A DNA stretch of 64,000 nt from Coenobita brevimanus (GCA_032717465.1 CM064664.1:956717-1020716), one strand, 5' to 3'. Shown: positions 1 to 10,645, counted from the first letter of the stretch. The notes: generated by a model not told the origin, from the letters alone. A program made the numbers and translations.

Positions 1-120
1 TTTTTTGACCCCATCTCAATGGGTATGGTTTGGATACACCGCACCCTAATCGTTTGTCTCTGTCTTTGTGTCAGTTCTGCCTCACCCCATCATTAGCTGG
101 CAATGAGGCTTTGAAAGACC

Positions 121-480
121 ATGATGATGATGATTGACAATGATGATTGCTGCTCCTGCTGCTGCTGCTGCTGATGATGATGATGATGATTGCTGCTGCT
201 GCTGATGATGATGATGATTATTGCTGCTGCTGCTGATGATGATGATGATGATAATAATGACACTGATGATGAATGGTGATGATCATGATGATGATGATAA
301 TGACAGTGATGATGATGATGATTGATGATGATGATGATTGATTGACTGATTGATGATGATGATGATGATAATGATGATGTTGAGATGATGATAATGATTA
401 ATGATAATTGATGATGATGATGACAACAATGACAGTGATGATTGATGATAATGATGATGATGATGATAATGATGACCGTG
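121..480. repeat. ATG/CTG trinucleotide microsatellite
   Basis: An imperfect array of ATG, ATA and CTG triplets. The long minus-strand open frame over it, rich in His, Ile and Ser, is a product of the triplet repeat and not a gene. The array lies just upstream of the first A2M exon and is therefore intronic if the gene extends to the left. Confidence 0.9.
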
Positions 481-589
481 AGAGGTAGGATCAGAATTAT
501 GGGGTCTTGAATGGTGAGCACAGGAGTGTATGGTCCATTACCTGGGCAGGCTTTCCATACTGTATGATAGTAATGCCAGGTTTTTCTTT

Positions 590-650
590 TGCTATCTGGA
601 CCCCACCTCACCCTCTCCTTAGGTGGGAAAAGAGGTTGGGATGATAATGA
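590..650 (+). repeat. Partial ATG-tailed SINE-like repeat (family B)
   Basis: The phrase GGTGGGAAAAGAGGTTGGGATGAT resembles in sense the 3' end of the repeat family seen better at 21212-21398 and 45055-45237. It could also be chance similarity near a microsatellite. Confidence 0.3.
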
Positions 651-765
651 TGGGTGCTGTGTTATTCCTTTGGTTATTAATATACGGTACATATCCAATG
701 ATATAGATGATAATGATTTAAGGTTTGACCATAGATAATGAACTGTTTATTTCTTTCAATGATAG

Positions 766-940
766 GTGATTGTGTGGTACAGCCGGGAAGATGGAGAGCT
801 GGTGTCAGATGTTCGCAAACTTAATGTGGAGACTTGCTACACGAACCCTGTCTTTCCTGGTTGGTCCAGCCGTAGGGCTCATCCTGGCGACGAAGTGGAT
901 GTCAGATTAGCCTCTGAGCCTCTGTCTGTCTGCAGTCTTG
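766..940 (+). CDS. A2M/TEP exon: macroglobulin domain leading into MG6
   Basis: This is an internal exon of an alpha-2-macroglobulin / CD109 / thioester-containing protein, a secreted or surface protease-trapping and opsonin family. It follows an AG acceptor at 764-765 and ends before a GTAAGG donor at 941, giving 175 nt, entry phase 0 and exit phase 1. The reading begins VIVWYSREDGELVSD, the family's strand usually written YYxREDGEVV. It continues with HPGDEVDVRLASEP and ends VCSL, the conserved lead-in to the VVDKSV motif, which is found at the start of the next exon at 8047. Upstream exons lie outside the window. Family knowledge places this segment just before the bait region. The exon boundaries are inferred from splice consensus and phase agreement. 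Confidence 0.8.
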
Positions 941-1130
941 GTAAGGATAGTTTAATAGTGTTGGGTCAATGATGGCTTATACTGTATTTCTTAATCCAGC
1001 CAAGTACTTTACCCTAGTCACATTTTGTTATTTTTTCCTACAGTCAGTTGCAGCACTCAGAAAGACATAAGAACATGGTTTTCAAAATCCAGACATCTCT
1101 TTTGTGTGTGTCTTGCTAGGAGTAGTTACT

Positions 1131-1177
<47 letters not shown>
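1131..1177. repeat. (TA)n microsatellite
   Basis: About 23 TA units abut the left terminus of the Tigger element at 1180, consistent with TA-targeted insertion. Confidence 0.95.
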
Positions 1178-1179
<2 letters not shown>

Positions 1180-1182
<3 letters not shown>

Positions 1183-4100
1183 TAATCACTCCAATATCCG
1201 ACGGAATAGAGCCATAGGTAGGTCCGGTTATTGGTTTTGTCCGGATATTGGGCCCCAGCTTATGGACTTGTACTTATGGACCCTAACTCAGAGAAACACC
1301 TATACAACTCCCTCTGGACATGCATAGCACCTATTTAAGACCCAAATCACACCAATAAAACACATAAATGACTGAAATAAATGCAAAAGAAACATAAAAT
1401 GAGGGTTTAGAAGTATGTTCATACATTAATAAACATTCTGGTACTTATGGACCCTAACCTAGCCTAACTCAGAAAAACACATTCCTTCTGCACATGCATA
1501 GCTACTAACACCCTATTCACACCAATAAAGGACATTAAAGAGTGAAATGAGGTAAGTATAGTAGGGAAAAAAGTACAGTATGAAACATTCTGGCTACTTA
1601 CAGCAAGTCCTTGGCCACCTCGATGAATAACCGCCTCCTCTCGGACTCTGACAGTAAGAACGATTTCCTGAAGCACTTGCAGTACACTGTTCCTGAAGTC
1701 TTGCACTGAACTTAGTCAATAACACACAGAAGTCCGTTCTCTTCACAGTGTTCACTTTTGTCTAAATAATGCTCCATTGTAACTTACTAAGTGTTGCACT
1801 TTAACTTTTCCCAATGTTTTTAAATTTTCCAAAGGCAAAACAAACAAGTCTATTTACGTTACATTTTTTTTCTATTGAGTCTTTTCTCTCACAACTTTAA
1901 ATCCTTAACACAACACACAGTTTTTTTCACTGCACAACACTCAAAATTCCCGTGTGGTCTAGTGGAGAAGTTCTTGATGTTTATTCACTGTCAGAGTCCG
2001 AGAGTATCACTGGCAGGCGACCTAGGGGTGCATCGCTGGGTCGTGGTGATGGCGTACCCACTGCAGAGGACTCTGAAGAAAGCCGCAAACTCACGTCGAG
2101 CGGTGACTCCAACGTGGCTGATGTGCTGGGCTGTGGCTCGGAGCATGAGGGCCTGTCTTGAGGAGATAACGGAGTGGAGCCAGGGCTGGGCACAGCGGGG
2201 GTCACGGGCCTGAAAAAACTGTCAGTGGTTGATTGACGCAATATCCGACGATTCTGACGATTGATGATGCGCTGCCTGAAAGCACGCACTTCCTCCACGA
2301 GTCCCAAGGGCCCCATCTCCCTGTCGCAGTCCAGGTGTTCCAGGTAGTCTAGGACAAACTCTAGATATTCCTGGAGTGCGCTCAGCTTGGGGATGGCTGG
2401 AGCAGTGTCCTGCTGAGAGGAGTCCGCATCATCGTCGCCTTCAGCGTCGGAATCTTCAAGTTCGGTACTGACACCAGCAACCGAAGACGCGATCTCGATA
2501 TCAGACAACGTCTGATACCCAGGATCGCCTTCGTCATCATCCAATCACTCACGAACATCGTCCACATCTACATTGTCACCGTGCGTACGTAGCCGTGCAT
2601 GGAAGTCATCCACGTCAAACCCTAGAAAATCGTACTCCACATCCGTTCCGAGAAGCAGACGAGACCAACCATTTTCAAGAGTTTTCACATGGACTTCCAT
2701 GCACTAGCCCAGTTGTACAGTGCAGACTTGATGTTGTAGCGGCGAAGGTTTTCCAAAGTCCTCTTGCCTCGTGTGTCCCGTCCCTCCCTGCGCTCGTCCT
2801 CGTCCTCATCCTCGAGAACAACCATCACCTCGTCCAGGAACTTCCGACGGTATAGGCGCTTTGTTGCCATGATCACTCCTTGGTCCATTGGTTGAATGAG
2901 AGCAGTCGTATTAGGTGGCAGAAACATGCACCTAATACGGCCATTTTCAGCAACCAAGTCCTTGTCGCACGGTTGGGCAGGTGCATTGTCGAGTAGAAGG
3001 GGAGCCTTTACCTGGTCGCGCGGGATTCCCAGTGTCTTCGTCTGGTAATGGATGACCTCCTTGAGGAAGTGACGGTGAAACCAGTCTTTGAAGATCACAG
3101 CTGTGAACCATGCCTTCAAAGAATGGTACCAGACGACAGGAAGGACATCCATCACCCCACGAAGGCACCGAGGCTACTTTGCACGGCCAACAACAACGGG
3201 CTTAAGCCGGTGCATGCCGTTAGCACTGGCACAACACAAAGCAGATATCCGTTCCTTGGAAAGCTTGCGGCCAGGTGCACGCTTCTCCGTCTCCTCGGCT
3301 AGAGCGTTCGTTGGCAGCGAGCGATAGAATAGGCCAGTTTCGTCAGCGTTGTAGACTTGACCGAGAGTTAGGCCCTCCCTGTCGATCAAGCCTTTCACCT
3401 TGTGCCGAAACTCGTCAACTCCATCCTCGTTAGCGTCCAATGCTTCGCCATGTGCTTTACGGTTGGTAAGGCCATGTCGCAACTTGAACGCGAAGAGCCA
3501 ACGCTTGGATGCCTTGAAGTCTAGGGCGTCGTGAAGCCTGGCGAACTTCTCAGCAGCAGCCTTCAGCTCCGTTCCACGTACCATCACACCAGCAGCACGT
3601 TGCTGTCGATACCAAATCAACGTGGATCAGTCGATTTCTGCAAACTTGGGGGTAAACATAACCTTCCTTTCCACGTTGCGTTTGCTTCTCGACAAGAAGT
3701 CAGCCGTGTACTGCATGAGTTTGTCTCGGGACCTCTTGATATCGAACAAAGTAGACCGGGCCAGGTTGAACTCGCGAAGAATGCGGGAAGAAGACCACCC
3801 CGCATCCACTTTCTCCAATACTGTATCTCCCTCTTCTTCTCCAGAGTCAACACCACTCTCTTCCTTTTCTCAGGTGGCGGGGCCATCATCACACACACTA
3901 AGAGGAGGCCCGAGAGCAGCAGGAGGCCCTGCAGCAGGTAGGGCACCACCACAAAAGCGATCACGTGGGCAGCCATTACGAGGAGCGTACACTCGCGGTG
4001 AGAGACAGGCGGGAAGTGGGGAGGATGCAGCGGCGCTCTATCAGACGTCGGAGGAATGACGTGCCAAAACAGTGCTCTCCCGCGGCGCACGCGGCAAGTT

Positions 4101-4231
4101 CAAATTACGGACGGGAAAAAATCGTTTATTTATTTTTTTTTTTTGGGGGGGGGGTTTCGATCCCAGGACGATTATGTCCGGGTAGTGGGGATGTTCGGTT
4201 ATTGGGCGTCCGGATATTAGAGTGATTACTG
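1180..4231 (-). mobile_element. Tigger/pogo DNA transposon (3.05 kb, degenerate)
   Basis: The ends are inverted repeats: CAGTAATCACTCCAATATCC at the left and the complement of GGATATTAGAGTGATTACTG at the right. A TA dinucleotide follows the right end at 4232-4233; the left flank reads TACA, so that target copy may be mutated. The element encodes a CENP-B-like transposase on the minus strand. Subterminal sequence (for example TACTTATGGACCCTAAC) recurs in the 859-bp derivative at 35859-36717. Confidence 0.88.
1981..3886 (-). pseudogene. Tigger-like transposase, frameshifted
   Basis: The reading starts MAPPPEKRKRVVLTLEKK at 3886, a pogo/Tigger N-terminal helix-turn-helix. It continues in other frames with the second DNA-binding half (KFAEIDALIWYRQQRA; the CENP-B type). 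The DDE catalytic core follows: YNADETGLFYR supplies the first Asp, LLLDNAPAQP the second and TALIQPMDQGVI the third. The C-terminal region is acidic and ends SDSDSE near 1981. At least three frameshifts or stops (near 3820, 3170 and 2600) break the frame, so no functional protein is expected. Pogo-family transposases move by cut and paste into TA sites. Confidence 0.85.
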
Positions 4232-4248
4232 TATATATAGTATATATA

Positions 4249-5260
4249 CAGTAGGCTCGCCCAGTGCACGTCATCACAGTGCGCGAATCGCATTGTGCGC
4301 GAGTGACCAAAAATTATAACGAAAAACCTTGAATGCGTGAGTTTACCCCACAAAACACGAGGTAGAGGCAAGAAGTGGCTTAGAAACGCCATTTTCTATC
4401 AGTACACGACCCCCCCACACACACACACAACGCGCCATTGGTGACCTAGAGGTTCATGGGGAAGGTGCTCAAGAGGAGTCTACAATAAGATATCGCCAAT
4501 AACAGCTTCAATAATAACGTTTTCGGCAATAACAGTAAGTTAGAATAGATACCCAGTTTCTATAATAATGATGTTTATTTCGTGAATACCAAGTTGTTGT
4601 ACTGGCAATACGTCCATAACAAGATGAGGAATGAAACAAACAAGCAAGAAGAGATGAAGGAAATTGCCGAAAATGTGAGCAATCGCGAGGAGGAGAGGGA
4701 GGATCCTCCCCTCACCACCTCCCCTGACTCGCCCACCACCGTCCTCCACTGCCCCACCTGACTCACCAGCCGCCTCCCTCTCCACCTTCACAGCCCCACC
4801 TGACTCACCTGACTCACCTGGCATACCTGCAGCCCCTACCATAATGACTGTTGCTGCATTCTGGAAGAAATGTAACATTCAACAGGCCGTAAATTCCTTA
4901 ATCAAAGCCTGGAATAATACAACATTGGCAACCGTTAAACAAACGTGGTGTGGCCGGGATGGTGGCGGGGGCACTGTAAGTGCGTTGCCGCGCCTCAGAA
5001 CTCTTGTTGTTTAAATCCATCAGGCCTGTTGTCTACTGTTGTTAAGGTGACTACCCATATTTTTGTTATTGCAGCTATATCTGTAGTGCAATGTCTGAAA
5101 AATTTGACCTTTTTTATGTCTCTAAGGGCCAAAAAATGTCCAGGTATTAGGGGGTACCGCCCATATGCAATTTTTCCATAAGATTATGTATTCTCAGTGC
5201 ACGAATTCCCAGTGGGCGAGGTCGTGGACCACCCAATCTCTCGCGCACTGTGCGAGCCTA

Positions 5261-5263
<3 letters not shown>
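4249..5263 (+). mobile_element. Second Tigger-like element, internally deleted
   Basis: The element starts CAGTAGGCTCGCCCAGTGCA and ends with the inverted counterpart (TGCGAGCCTACTG), flanked by TA on both sides (4247-4248, 5264-5265). Near 4850-5015 the plus strand reads VAAFWKKCNIQQAVNSLIKA, the C-terminal FW-K-Y-x-I...AW motif of Tigger transposases. An earlier reading, MRNETNKQEEMKEI, lies near 4630. The DDE core is absent. The element lies only 17 bp from its neighbour and shares the TA-rich junction. Confidence 0.8.

Positions 5264-5291
<28 letters not shown>
5264..5291. repeat. (TA)n microsatellite
   Basis: A run of TA units abutting the right Tigger terminus. Similar (TA)n runs occur at 5812-5836, 10685-10721, 10751-10789 and 11495-11526, each at the edge of a mobile element. 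Confidence 0.9.
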
Positions 5292-5296
<5 letters not shown>

Positions 5297-5300
5297 TTGT

Positions 5301-5811
5301 GGTAGGTGGGGGTGCTCACCATCCACTCACTCAATGTAGTGCTGCTCTCAGGTGTCTGCCCTTTCCTCTCCATCCTTCTTTCCCTCCATTCTCTTCTGTC
5401 TTTCTTTTCTTCATTCTTTCCTTGTCCTTCTGCCTACGGGTGACTTTACACTACCACTTCTGTCTTTCTTTCCTTCATTCTTTCCACTTCCTTCAGCCTG
5501 TGGGTGACTCTACACTGAGTGACAAGCCAAATGGTTTCCTGTACACCAGGAAACCATTTACTACGCTGGGTGGAAACCATATAACCAAATTTTGGCGCCT
5601 GGTGGTTTAGTGGGTAATTATTGCGCTCCAATCAGATTGAGCCGGTGAAGGTTTATATCCAAGGAGTAGGTTGGGGTTGATTGCTCATGTAATGCCACTC
5701 AGGGATGAGTGAGGCTGGTCACTCTCATCTTAAATGTCGGGACCAACTGCCTAGCCCCGGGCTCCTACGCTCCTCATGGGGCAATGTAGGATTGGATGAT
5801 GGATGGATGGA
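5301..5811 (+). mobile_element. tRNA-related SINE, family A (longest copy)
   Basis: The element has a head module starting GGTAGGTGGGGGTGCTCACC. A perfect 13-bp inverted repeat follows (AAATGGTTTCCTG at 5529-5541 and its complement at 5547-5559). Next is a tRNA-like part with a box A match (TGGTTTAGTGG) and a degraded box B (GGTTTATATCC). The body then carries GATGAGTGAGGCTGGTCACT and ends in a (GGAT)n tail. Other copies are at 9865, 20434, 24866 and 61522. RNA polymerase III transcription is inferred from the boxes only. Confidence 0.75.
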
Positions 5812-6095
5812 TATATATATATATATATATATATATAGTGTATATTTTTTTAATGAGCCACAAGGTTCCTGCCATGTTTCAGATAGTCAGATGCTCAGAT
5901 TCCCTTGTAAAGTTCTTATTCCTCTGATGACCAGTTCTTGTTCAGTAATCCCACACTGGACGGGATACAGTGTACAGTCATCCATAAAACTACTGGTCCT
6001 CTTATCACAGGTATCATCCTGAAACATGGATGAAGCATTGTGATATATGGGGCACCCTTTGGTTACAAGTGCAAATATTGTCCTTGGTAACTATT

Positions 6096-6283
6096 CATTC
6101 ATTCATTCATTCATTGCCAGACGCCATGTATCCCAAACGGGGTGGCCAAGGCTTAGAGTTAATTGTTTTACAGGGAGGGGCACTAATCCTCCACCAACCC
6201 CACTTGACACGTAGGGAGAACGTTATGCCAACAGCATCTGGTGTTCCCAGGCGGTCACCCATCCAAGTACTAACCAGACCTAA
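6096..6283 (-). mobile_element. 5S rRNA-derived SINE, 5'-truncated
   Basis: The copy is flanked by a perfect 11-bp target-site duplication, TGGTAACTATT, at 6085-6095 and 6284-6294. On the minus strand it holds the second half of a 5S-like sequence (TTAGTACTTGGATGGGTGAC), then the body and a (TGAA)n tail. It is the same family as the full copy at 10409-10645. Confidence 0.85.
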
Positions 6284-6414
6284 TGGTAACTATTAGGACT
6301 TGAAATCATGTAAAACGTTACATACTAGTTGCTATATTTTTTGATGCACCTTGTTAACAGATGCATGTGTTTCTGCAGAACTCACTATGTCCATCAAATC
6401 CTAGGGTTTAATAC

Positions 6415-7550
6415 TTTTTTGGCTGACTATATGAGGCGTCTAGAACCAAAGAGGCATCGGCGCCAAAATGTACCTTTGAGTTATGACGCTTTAAAGTTGT
6501 GTTTATGGCAACGTCCTAGCCAGAAGGCAATAAACAAACCTTTTATACATCAAAATGATCATCAGCGCCTATGCTCTACATGTAAAGCCAAAAAAACAAA
6601 ACAATAATAACCGTAACCACAAAATAGGCAGTAAACCAAACCCCCAATTTATAAGTGGGCATAATAACATATTGTAGGGATTTAAAAACATAGCAGAAAA
6701 AACATCAACGAATGTATTAATGTACAAAACTTTATTAACTGAAGATTCCAGTTCACTTAATAAACGAATAATTATTACTGTAATTTCACGTTTTTTACAA
6801 CTAAAACTGAAATCAATGCAGTTATTATTTTTCCTCTACCATAATAGATTGAAATAATAATACTAAAAAAAAAAAAGTAGTGTAGTGCTTAAGTAAATTG
6901 AGAAGGGGTAGTGGGGGTTAAATGGTGGGGTCGTCATCTAGGAGAACGACATCCAACTCTGCCTTCTCGGTGCCACGCCCCCTCCCGCTGTCTCCCCTCA
7001 CCACTCTCTTTTCCTCTTCCTTTCTACCTTTTTCCACTTCTCCACACACTTCTGACACTTACAAGAGGTTACAGGCACCACCTCCTCACTGTAACTATGT
7101 GATGAACTCATCTTGTCACCCCCCCTTCAACCCCAGTAACAACAGCTCATCTTGTCACCATTAATCCACGATAAATGGGGTAAAAATCCTATACGTAATA
7201 ATTATACACCTCAGTGAACACGGGAGGGAAGCCTCACTGGCACACTGGGCGGGCCACACGCTTGCTGATTGGCTGCTCTGGGGGAGTGGCAGAGAGTGAG
7301 AATTCTGATTGGTTTGGGCTCTGTGGCTTAGATGCCTGCCTGCTCTGATTTGTTCGCCTGGCAGCATGGACAAACCCACGTGACTTTGAGCCCCTCTACC
7401 ACTGTCCAGAAGGCCGAATCTTGTATGGCAACCAGTGCTGTCACTGAGAAGAGGGTTAAGCTGTTGTCTCCCTTACCTAACTCAAAACCAGTATATTGGT
7501 GGGGATGCCCCTTTGGCTCTAGACGCCTCATATGTTTCTGTTTACATATT
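6415..7550. mobile_element. Possible inverted-repeat element
   Basis: The sequence near 6430-6490 (ATGAGGCGTCTAGAACCAAA) recurs inverted near 7490-7535. The arms are imperfect and the interval is AT-rich in its first half and CT-rich in its second. No transposase was recognised. It may be a degenerate MITE or foldback, or two unrelated inverted copies of a dispersed repeat. Confidence 0.35.
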
Positions 7551-7794
7551 TTTGGAGAGTCAGACAAGGATCCCAAGTGTATTATGGTTACTAATGATAT
7601 ATTTCAGAGAATATTCATATTTATCAAGACTTGTTTCCATATAGATTTATGGATGTGTGGAGTGGTTTGGAGGAGGAGATGTTACAAAGAACATCCATGT
7701 GTTTGAAAGAAAATTGGGTGAATTGGATATGGCGACATAACTGCATGAACTTAGCTCATATCTTGTATATATCAAGAAGTTAGTTACTATCTAT

Positions 7795-8012
7795 CTGTCT
7801 AGTTTCATGCACCCTAATCCCGTAAATGGTGGCCACAAACAAATTGCCTCCACATCTCTTTGTCATCTGTAGTTTGGCTGCCCTCCTTCCAGCTCACACC
7901 TCCCTTTCACATATATCTCTCCACATCCATTCTTCCATTACATCCATGGTCACCCCCTCATCCTCTCCCCCTCCACCTCACTCACGTACACTCTTCTAGT
8001 AAGTGTCTCACA
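7795..8012 (-). mobile_element. RTE-like LINE family R, 3' fragment
   Basis: The CTATCTGTCT edge and the GTGGCCACAAACAAATTGCC stretch match the 3' ends of family R copies. The fragment ends 34 bp before the A2M exon at 8047, in the intron just upstream of its acceptor. Confidence 0.75.
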
Positions 8013-8046
8013 CACATGGCTGGCTAATATTCAGTTATATTCCCAG

Positions 8047-8187
8047 ATGTGGTGGACAAGAGTGTGGAACTGCTGTCAGCAGAAACTGACACATTGACTG
8101 AGAGTGGGGTATTTGGATTAGCGACAACAGCCATGGTAGAAGAATGGGAGAATCGACAAGTGGATGATTCAAAATACTGTAAACAGT
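8047..8187 (+). CDS. A2M/TEP exon: MG6 start (VVDKSV motif)
   Basis: The exon follows a TATTCCCAG acceptor and precedes a GTGAGT donor. It is 141 nt long, entered in phase 1 and left in phase 1. Joined to the exon ending at 940 it reads SL-D-VVDKSVELLSAE; VDKSV is one of the most conserved strings of the alpha-2-macroglobulin family (MG6). The remainder, ending SKYCKQ, is acidic and poorly conserved, as expected on the approach to the bait region. The exit base is T. The next usable exon must therefore start with two bases completing that codon; both copies at 14832 and 15017 do so (TAT, Tyr). If this exon were spliced straight to 26839 the junction codon would be TGA. Confidence 0.82.
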
Positions 8188-9004
8188 GTGAGTATCTCCT
8201 GTGTCACGTGAACACTACTGTTTTCATCTTACTTGGCTGAACAAAGCCACCCCTCTATTTTGATTAACAGTAGAATATGATGCTTGCGGCTAGGAAAAAT
8301 AATACAGTATTTTGGAAAGGATGTAGAGCTGCAGGACAGTAGATGCTCAGTTTAATGAACTAATTCAGCCAAACCCCATTCTGTTATTCTGAATTTTCCG
8401 CTAAATCTAGTTCCGTAACCAAGGCTCAATATGAAGGAAGATTTTCCGATATTTCAAGCTATTTTCTGCTAAATCCTTGAATCCAATGGTCAAGCTGAGT
8501 TGCTGACAATGCACACCCAAACCCAGCAAACAATGCTAACTCTCAATGCCACACACAGCAGTCTGAACCCATAATTAATACCTCCATTTAAATGCATTAT
8601 TGTGTACATACAGTACTGACTTAGTAATAAAATATGCATACCTAATGAATAAGGTGAGGATAGTAATGTACCAAATACTGTAGTATATAATAAATTGGGA
8701 TAGTAAACTGCAGTAAGGCTTACCTCCAAAAATAGGAGTTCTGCATTTGATGCAGAAATATGCCTGACACAGGTAGCCATACTGGTCCCCCCAAACCTGT
8801 GTCAGGCCTGGGTGTGGTTTAGTCACTGTCAGAGTCACCTTACATCGGCACTCGAGGTGATACAGGGTGACAGGCGGGCTGGGGAGCATCAGGGATGGCA
8901 CTCCATCTTCTCAGTTACTTCCAGTTTCTGGCCAAGAGAAAGCCTCACCCCCTCCTTCTTTTCCTGAACCTTAGGCCTGGCTCATAAAAGCTTTGGTAAA
9001 CTGA

Positions 9005-9603
9005 AAATGCACACACACTCACACACACACACACACACACACACACAAGGAACAGCAACCAAGATGGTCCCCAGTCTGCCAGATCTGTCATACAGAGAGA
9101 GGCTGGAAAAGCTGGATTTGCCTTCCTTAGAGGAAAGGAGAAAGAGGGGAGACATGATTGCAGTGTTTAGGACCATGATAGAAGTAGATAAAATTGACTG
9201 AGAAGATCTGTTTGTATGGGATAAGAGAGCAACAAGAGGATACGGAATGAAAATGAAAAAGTCAAGCTGCTTGAAGGATATCAAGAAATATGGCTTTCCT
9301 TACAGAAGTATAGACTTATGGAATAGCCTGGACAAAGAGATTGTCCAGTCTAAAAACTTAAACGAGTTTAAAGCTAAATTTGGCTTACTGAGAAACAGTG
9401 ACGGGAATCCATGAGCATAGCACATTTTGTGTATATCACAATATGGTATATTAGGCAAATACATAAATATTTCGAACGACTTAGACGAAAAGGTGGTGCA
9501 GGAGACAAAACATTCACGTGTGGAAAAGCAGACTAGATAAATGTGGATATGGAGACAGGATAACACGAGCATTGCTCATTTCCTGTATACTACAAATAGG
9601 TAA

Positions 9604-9654
<51 letters not shown>

Positions 9655-9655
9655 T
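9005..9655 (+). mobile_element. CR1-like LINE (family C) 3' end with CA repeats at both ends
   Basis: The fragment begins in a (CA)n run at 9009-9048. It then encodes TKMVPSLPDLSYRERLEKLD with SCLKDIKKYGFPYRSIDLWN, the C-terminal part of a CR1-type ORF2, with one stop (TGA at 9198). It ends AAATAGGTAAATACACACAC in a second CA array (9604-9652). The antisense copy at 40380-41540 ends in the same way. Confidence 0.8.
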
Positions 9656-9864
9656 AAGGCCGGAATACCAAGGCAAAGCTGCACACTCATGGAGCAGTTG
9701 TTTATATTGGGGGATCACTGAAGACTGCATGCCTGGTGAGGACGTGTGACAGCACTGCGTGTCGCCGATCAGGTGAGTGTTTCCGGTATGGGCTCGATGA
9801 TGCGCTCAATTAACAGGACTTTTTCCATTATTTTGGGGTTTTTGGAACGGAATTTCCTAAATGG

Positions 9865-10160
9865 AATTATTATCATTAATGGTTTCCTGTTCACCAGGAA
9901 TTCATTTACTATGCTTGGTGGTATCTATATAACCAAATTTTGGTACCTGGTGGTTCAGTGGGTAATTGTGGCACTCCAGTCAGATTGAGCTGGTGATGGT
10001 TTATATCCTAGGGGTGGTTGGGGTTTATTGCTCACATAATGCCACTCAGGGATGAGTGAGGCTGGTCACTCTCAACTTAAATGTCAGGACCAACTTGCCT
10101 AGCCCCGGGCTTCTACGCTTCTCATGGGGCAATGTAGGATTGGATGATGGACGGATGAAT
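9865..10160 (+). mobile_element. tRNA-related SINE, family A
   Basis: A 5'-shortened copy that keeps a partly decayed hairpin module, the box A match (GTGGTTCAGTGGGTAA), the body and a GGATGATGGACGGATG tail. Confidence 0.75.
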
Positions 10161-10276
10161 GTAACAAATTTTCCTTTAAATTGGGCAAAAAAAATATTGG
10201 AAGAGAATGATTCCGTTTATGTTATTTAGTAGCAGTCAACAGTAATGAGCACCTTCATACAGTAATTAAAAGGTCT

Positions 10277-10317
10277 GGGTGCCCAGTTGCCCCATCGCAT
10301 GGGGTAAATGGGCACCC
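10277..10317. repeat. 41-bp imperfect palindrome
   Basis: GGGTGCCCA and TGGGCACCC form the outer arms, and GCCCCAT/ATGGGGT the inner arms, around a short loop. No element was recognised around it. Confidence 0.6.
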
Positions 10318-10408
10318 GCCTTGTTTTATTTCTAAGCAAATTGTTTTTTATCCTTAAGCATGTCTCTGGTTCGAAAAGGTAGCCCTAAATGAGTTATTTA
10401 AAAACATT

Positions 10409-10645
10409 TTTCATTCATTCATTGCCAGACGCCATGTATCCCAGACGGGGTGGCCAATGGCTTAGAGTTAATTGTTTTACAGGGAGGGGCACTAATCCTC
10501 CACCAACCCCACTTGACACGTAGGGATGCCAACAGCATCTGGTGTTCCCAGGCGGTCACCCATCCAAGTACTAACCAGACCCAACGTTGCTTAACTTCGC
10601 TGATCGGACGGGAAGCGGTGTACTCAACGTGGTATGGCCGTTGGC
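10409..10645 (-). mobile_element. Full-length 5S rRNA-derived SINE
   Basis: The copy is flanked by AAAACATT at 10401-10408 and 10646-10653. Read on the minus strand, it starts with a 118-nt 5S rRNA-like head and continues with about 45 nt resembling the family R RTE 5' leader (GGAGGATTAGTGCCCCTCCC). It then carries the RTE 3' terminus (GGCGTCTGGCAAT) and a (TGAA)n tail. This is the SINE3 design: a 5S promoter head plus a LINE-like tail presumably recognised by the RTE reverse transcriptase. Confidence 0.85.
10528..10645 (-). pseudogene. 5S rRNA-derived head of the SINE
   Basis: On the minus strand this starts GCCAACGGCCATACCACGTT and ends near GATGCTGTTGGC, spanning the whole 5S length. It includes the internal promoter region (AGTTAAGCAACGTTGGG, then TTAGTACTTGGATGGGTGAC). 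Differences from animal 5S consensus, such as CCGCTTCCCGTCCGATCAGC, and its direct fusion to the SINE body show it is not a 5S gene. Confidence 0.85.

Noticed and set aside
93..698. Long minus-strand open frame rich in Ile/His/Ser
   Set aside because: It lies on an ATG/CTG triplet array; all frames stay open by composition.
6911..7164. CT-rich open frames near 7 kb as a gene
   Set aside because: Two overlapping frames are open because of pyrimidine-rich sequence. There is no domain, no splice context and no homology I can name.
10528..10645. Genuine 5S rRNA gene
   Set aside because: It is fused to a SINE body, bounded by target-site duplications, has substitutions, and a truncated relative exists at 6096.
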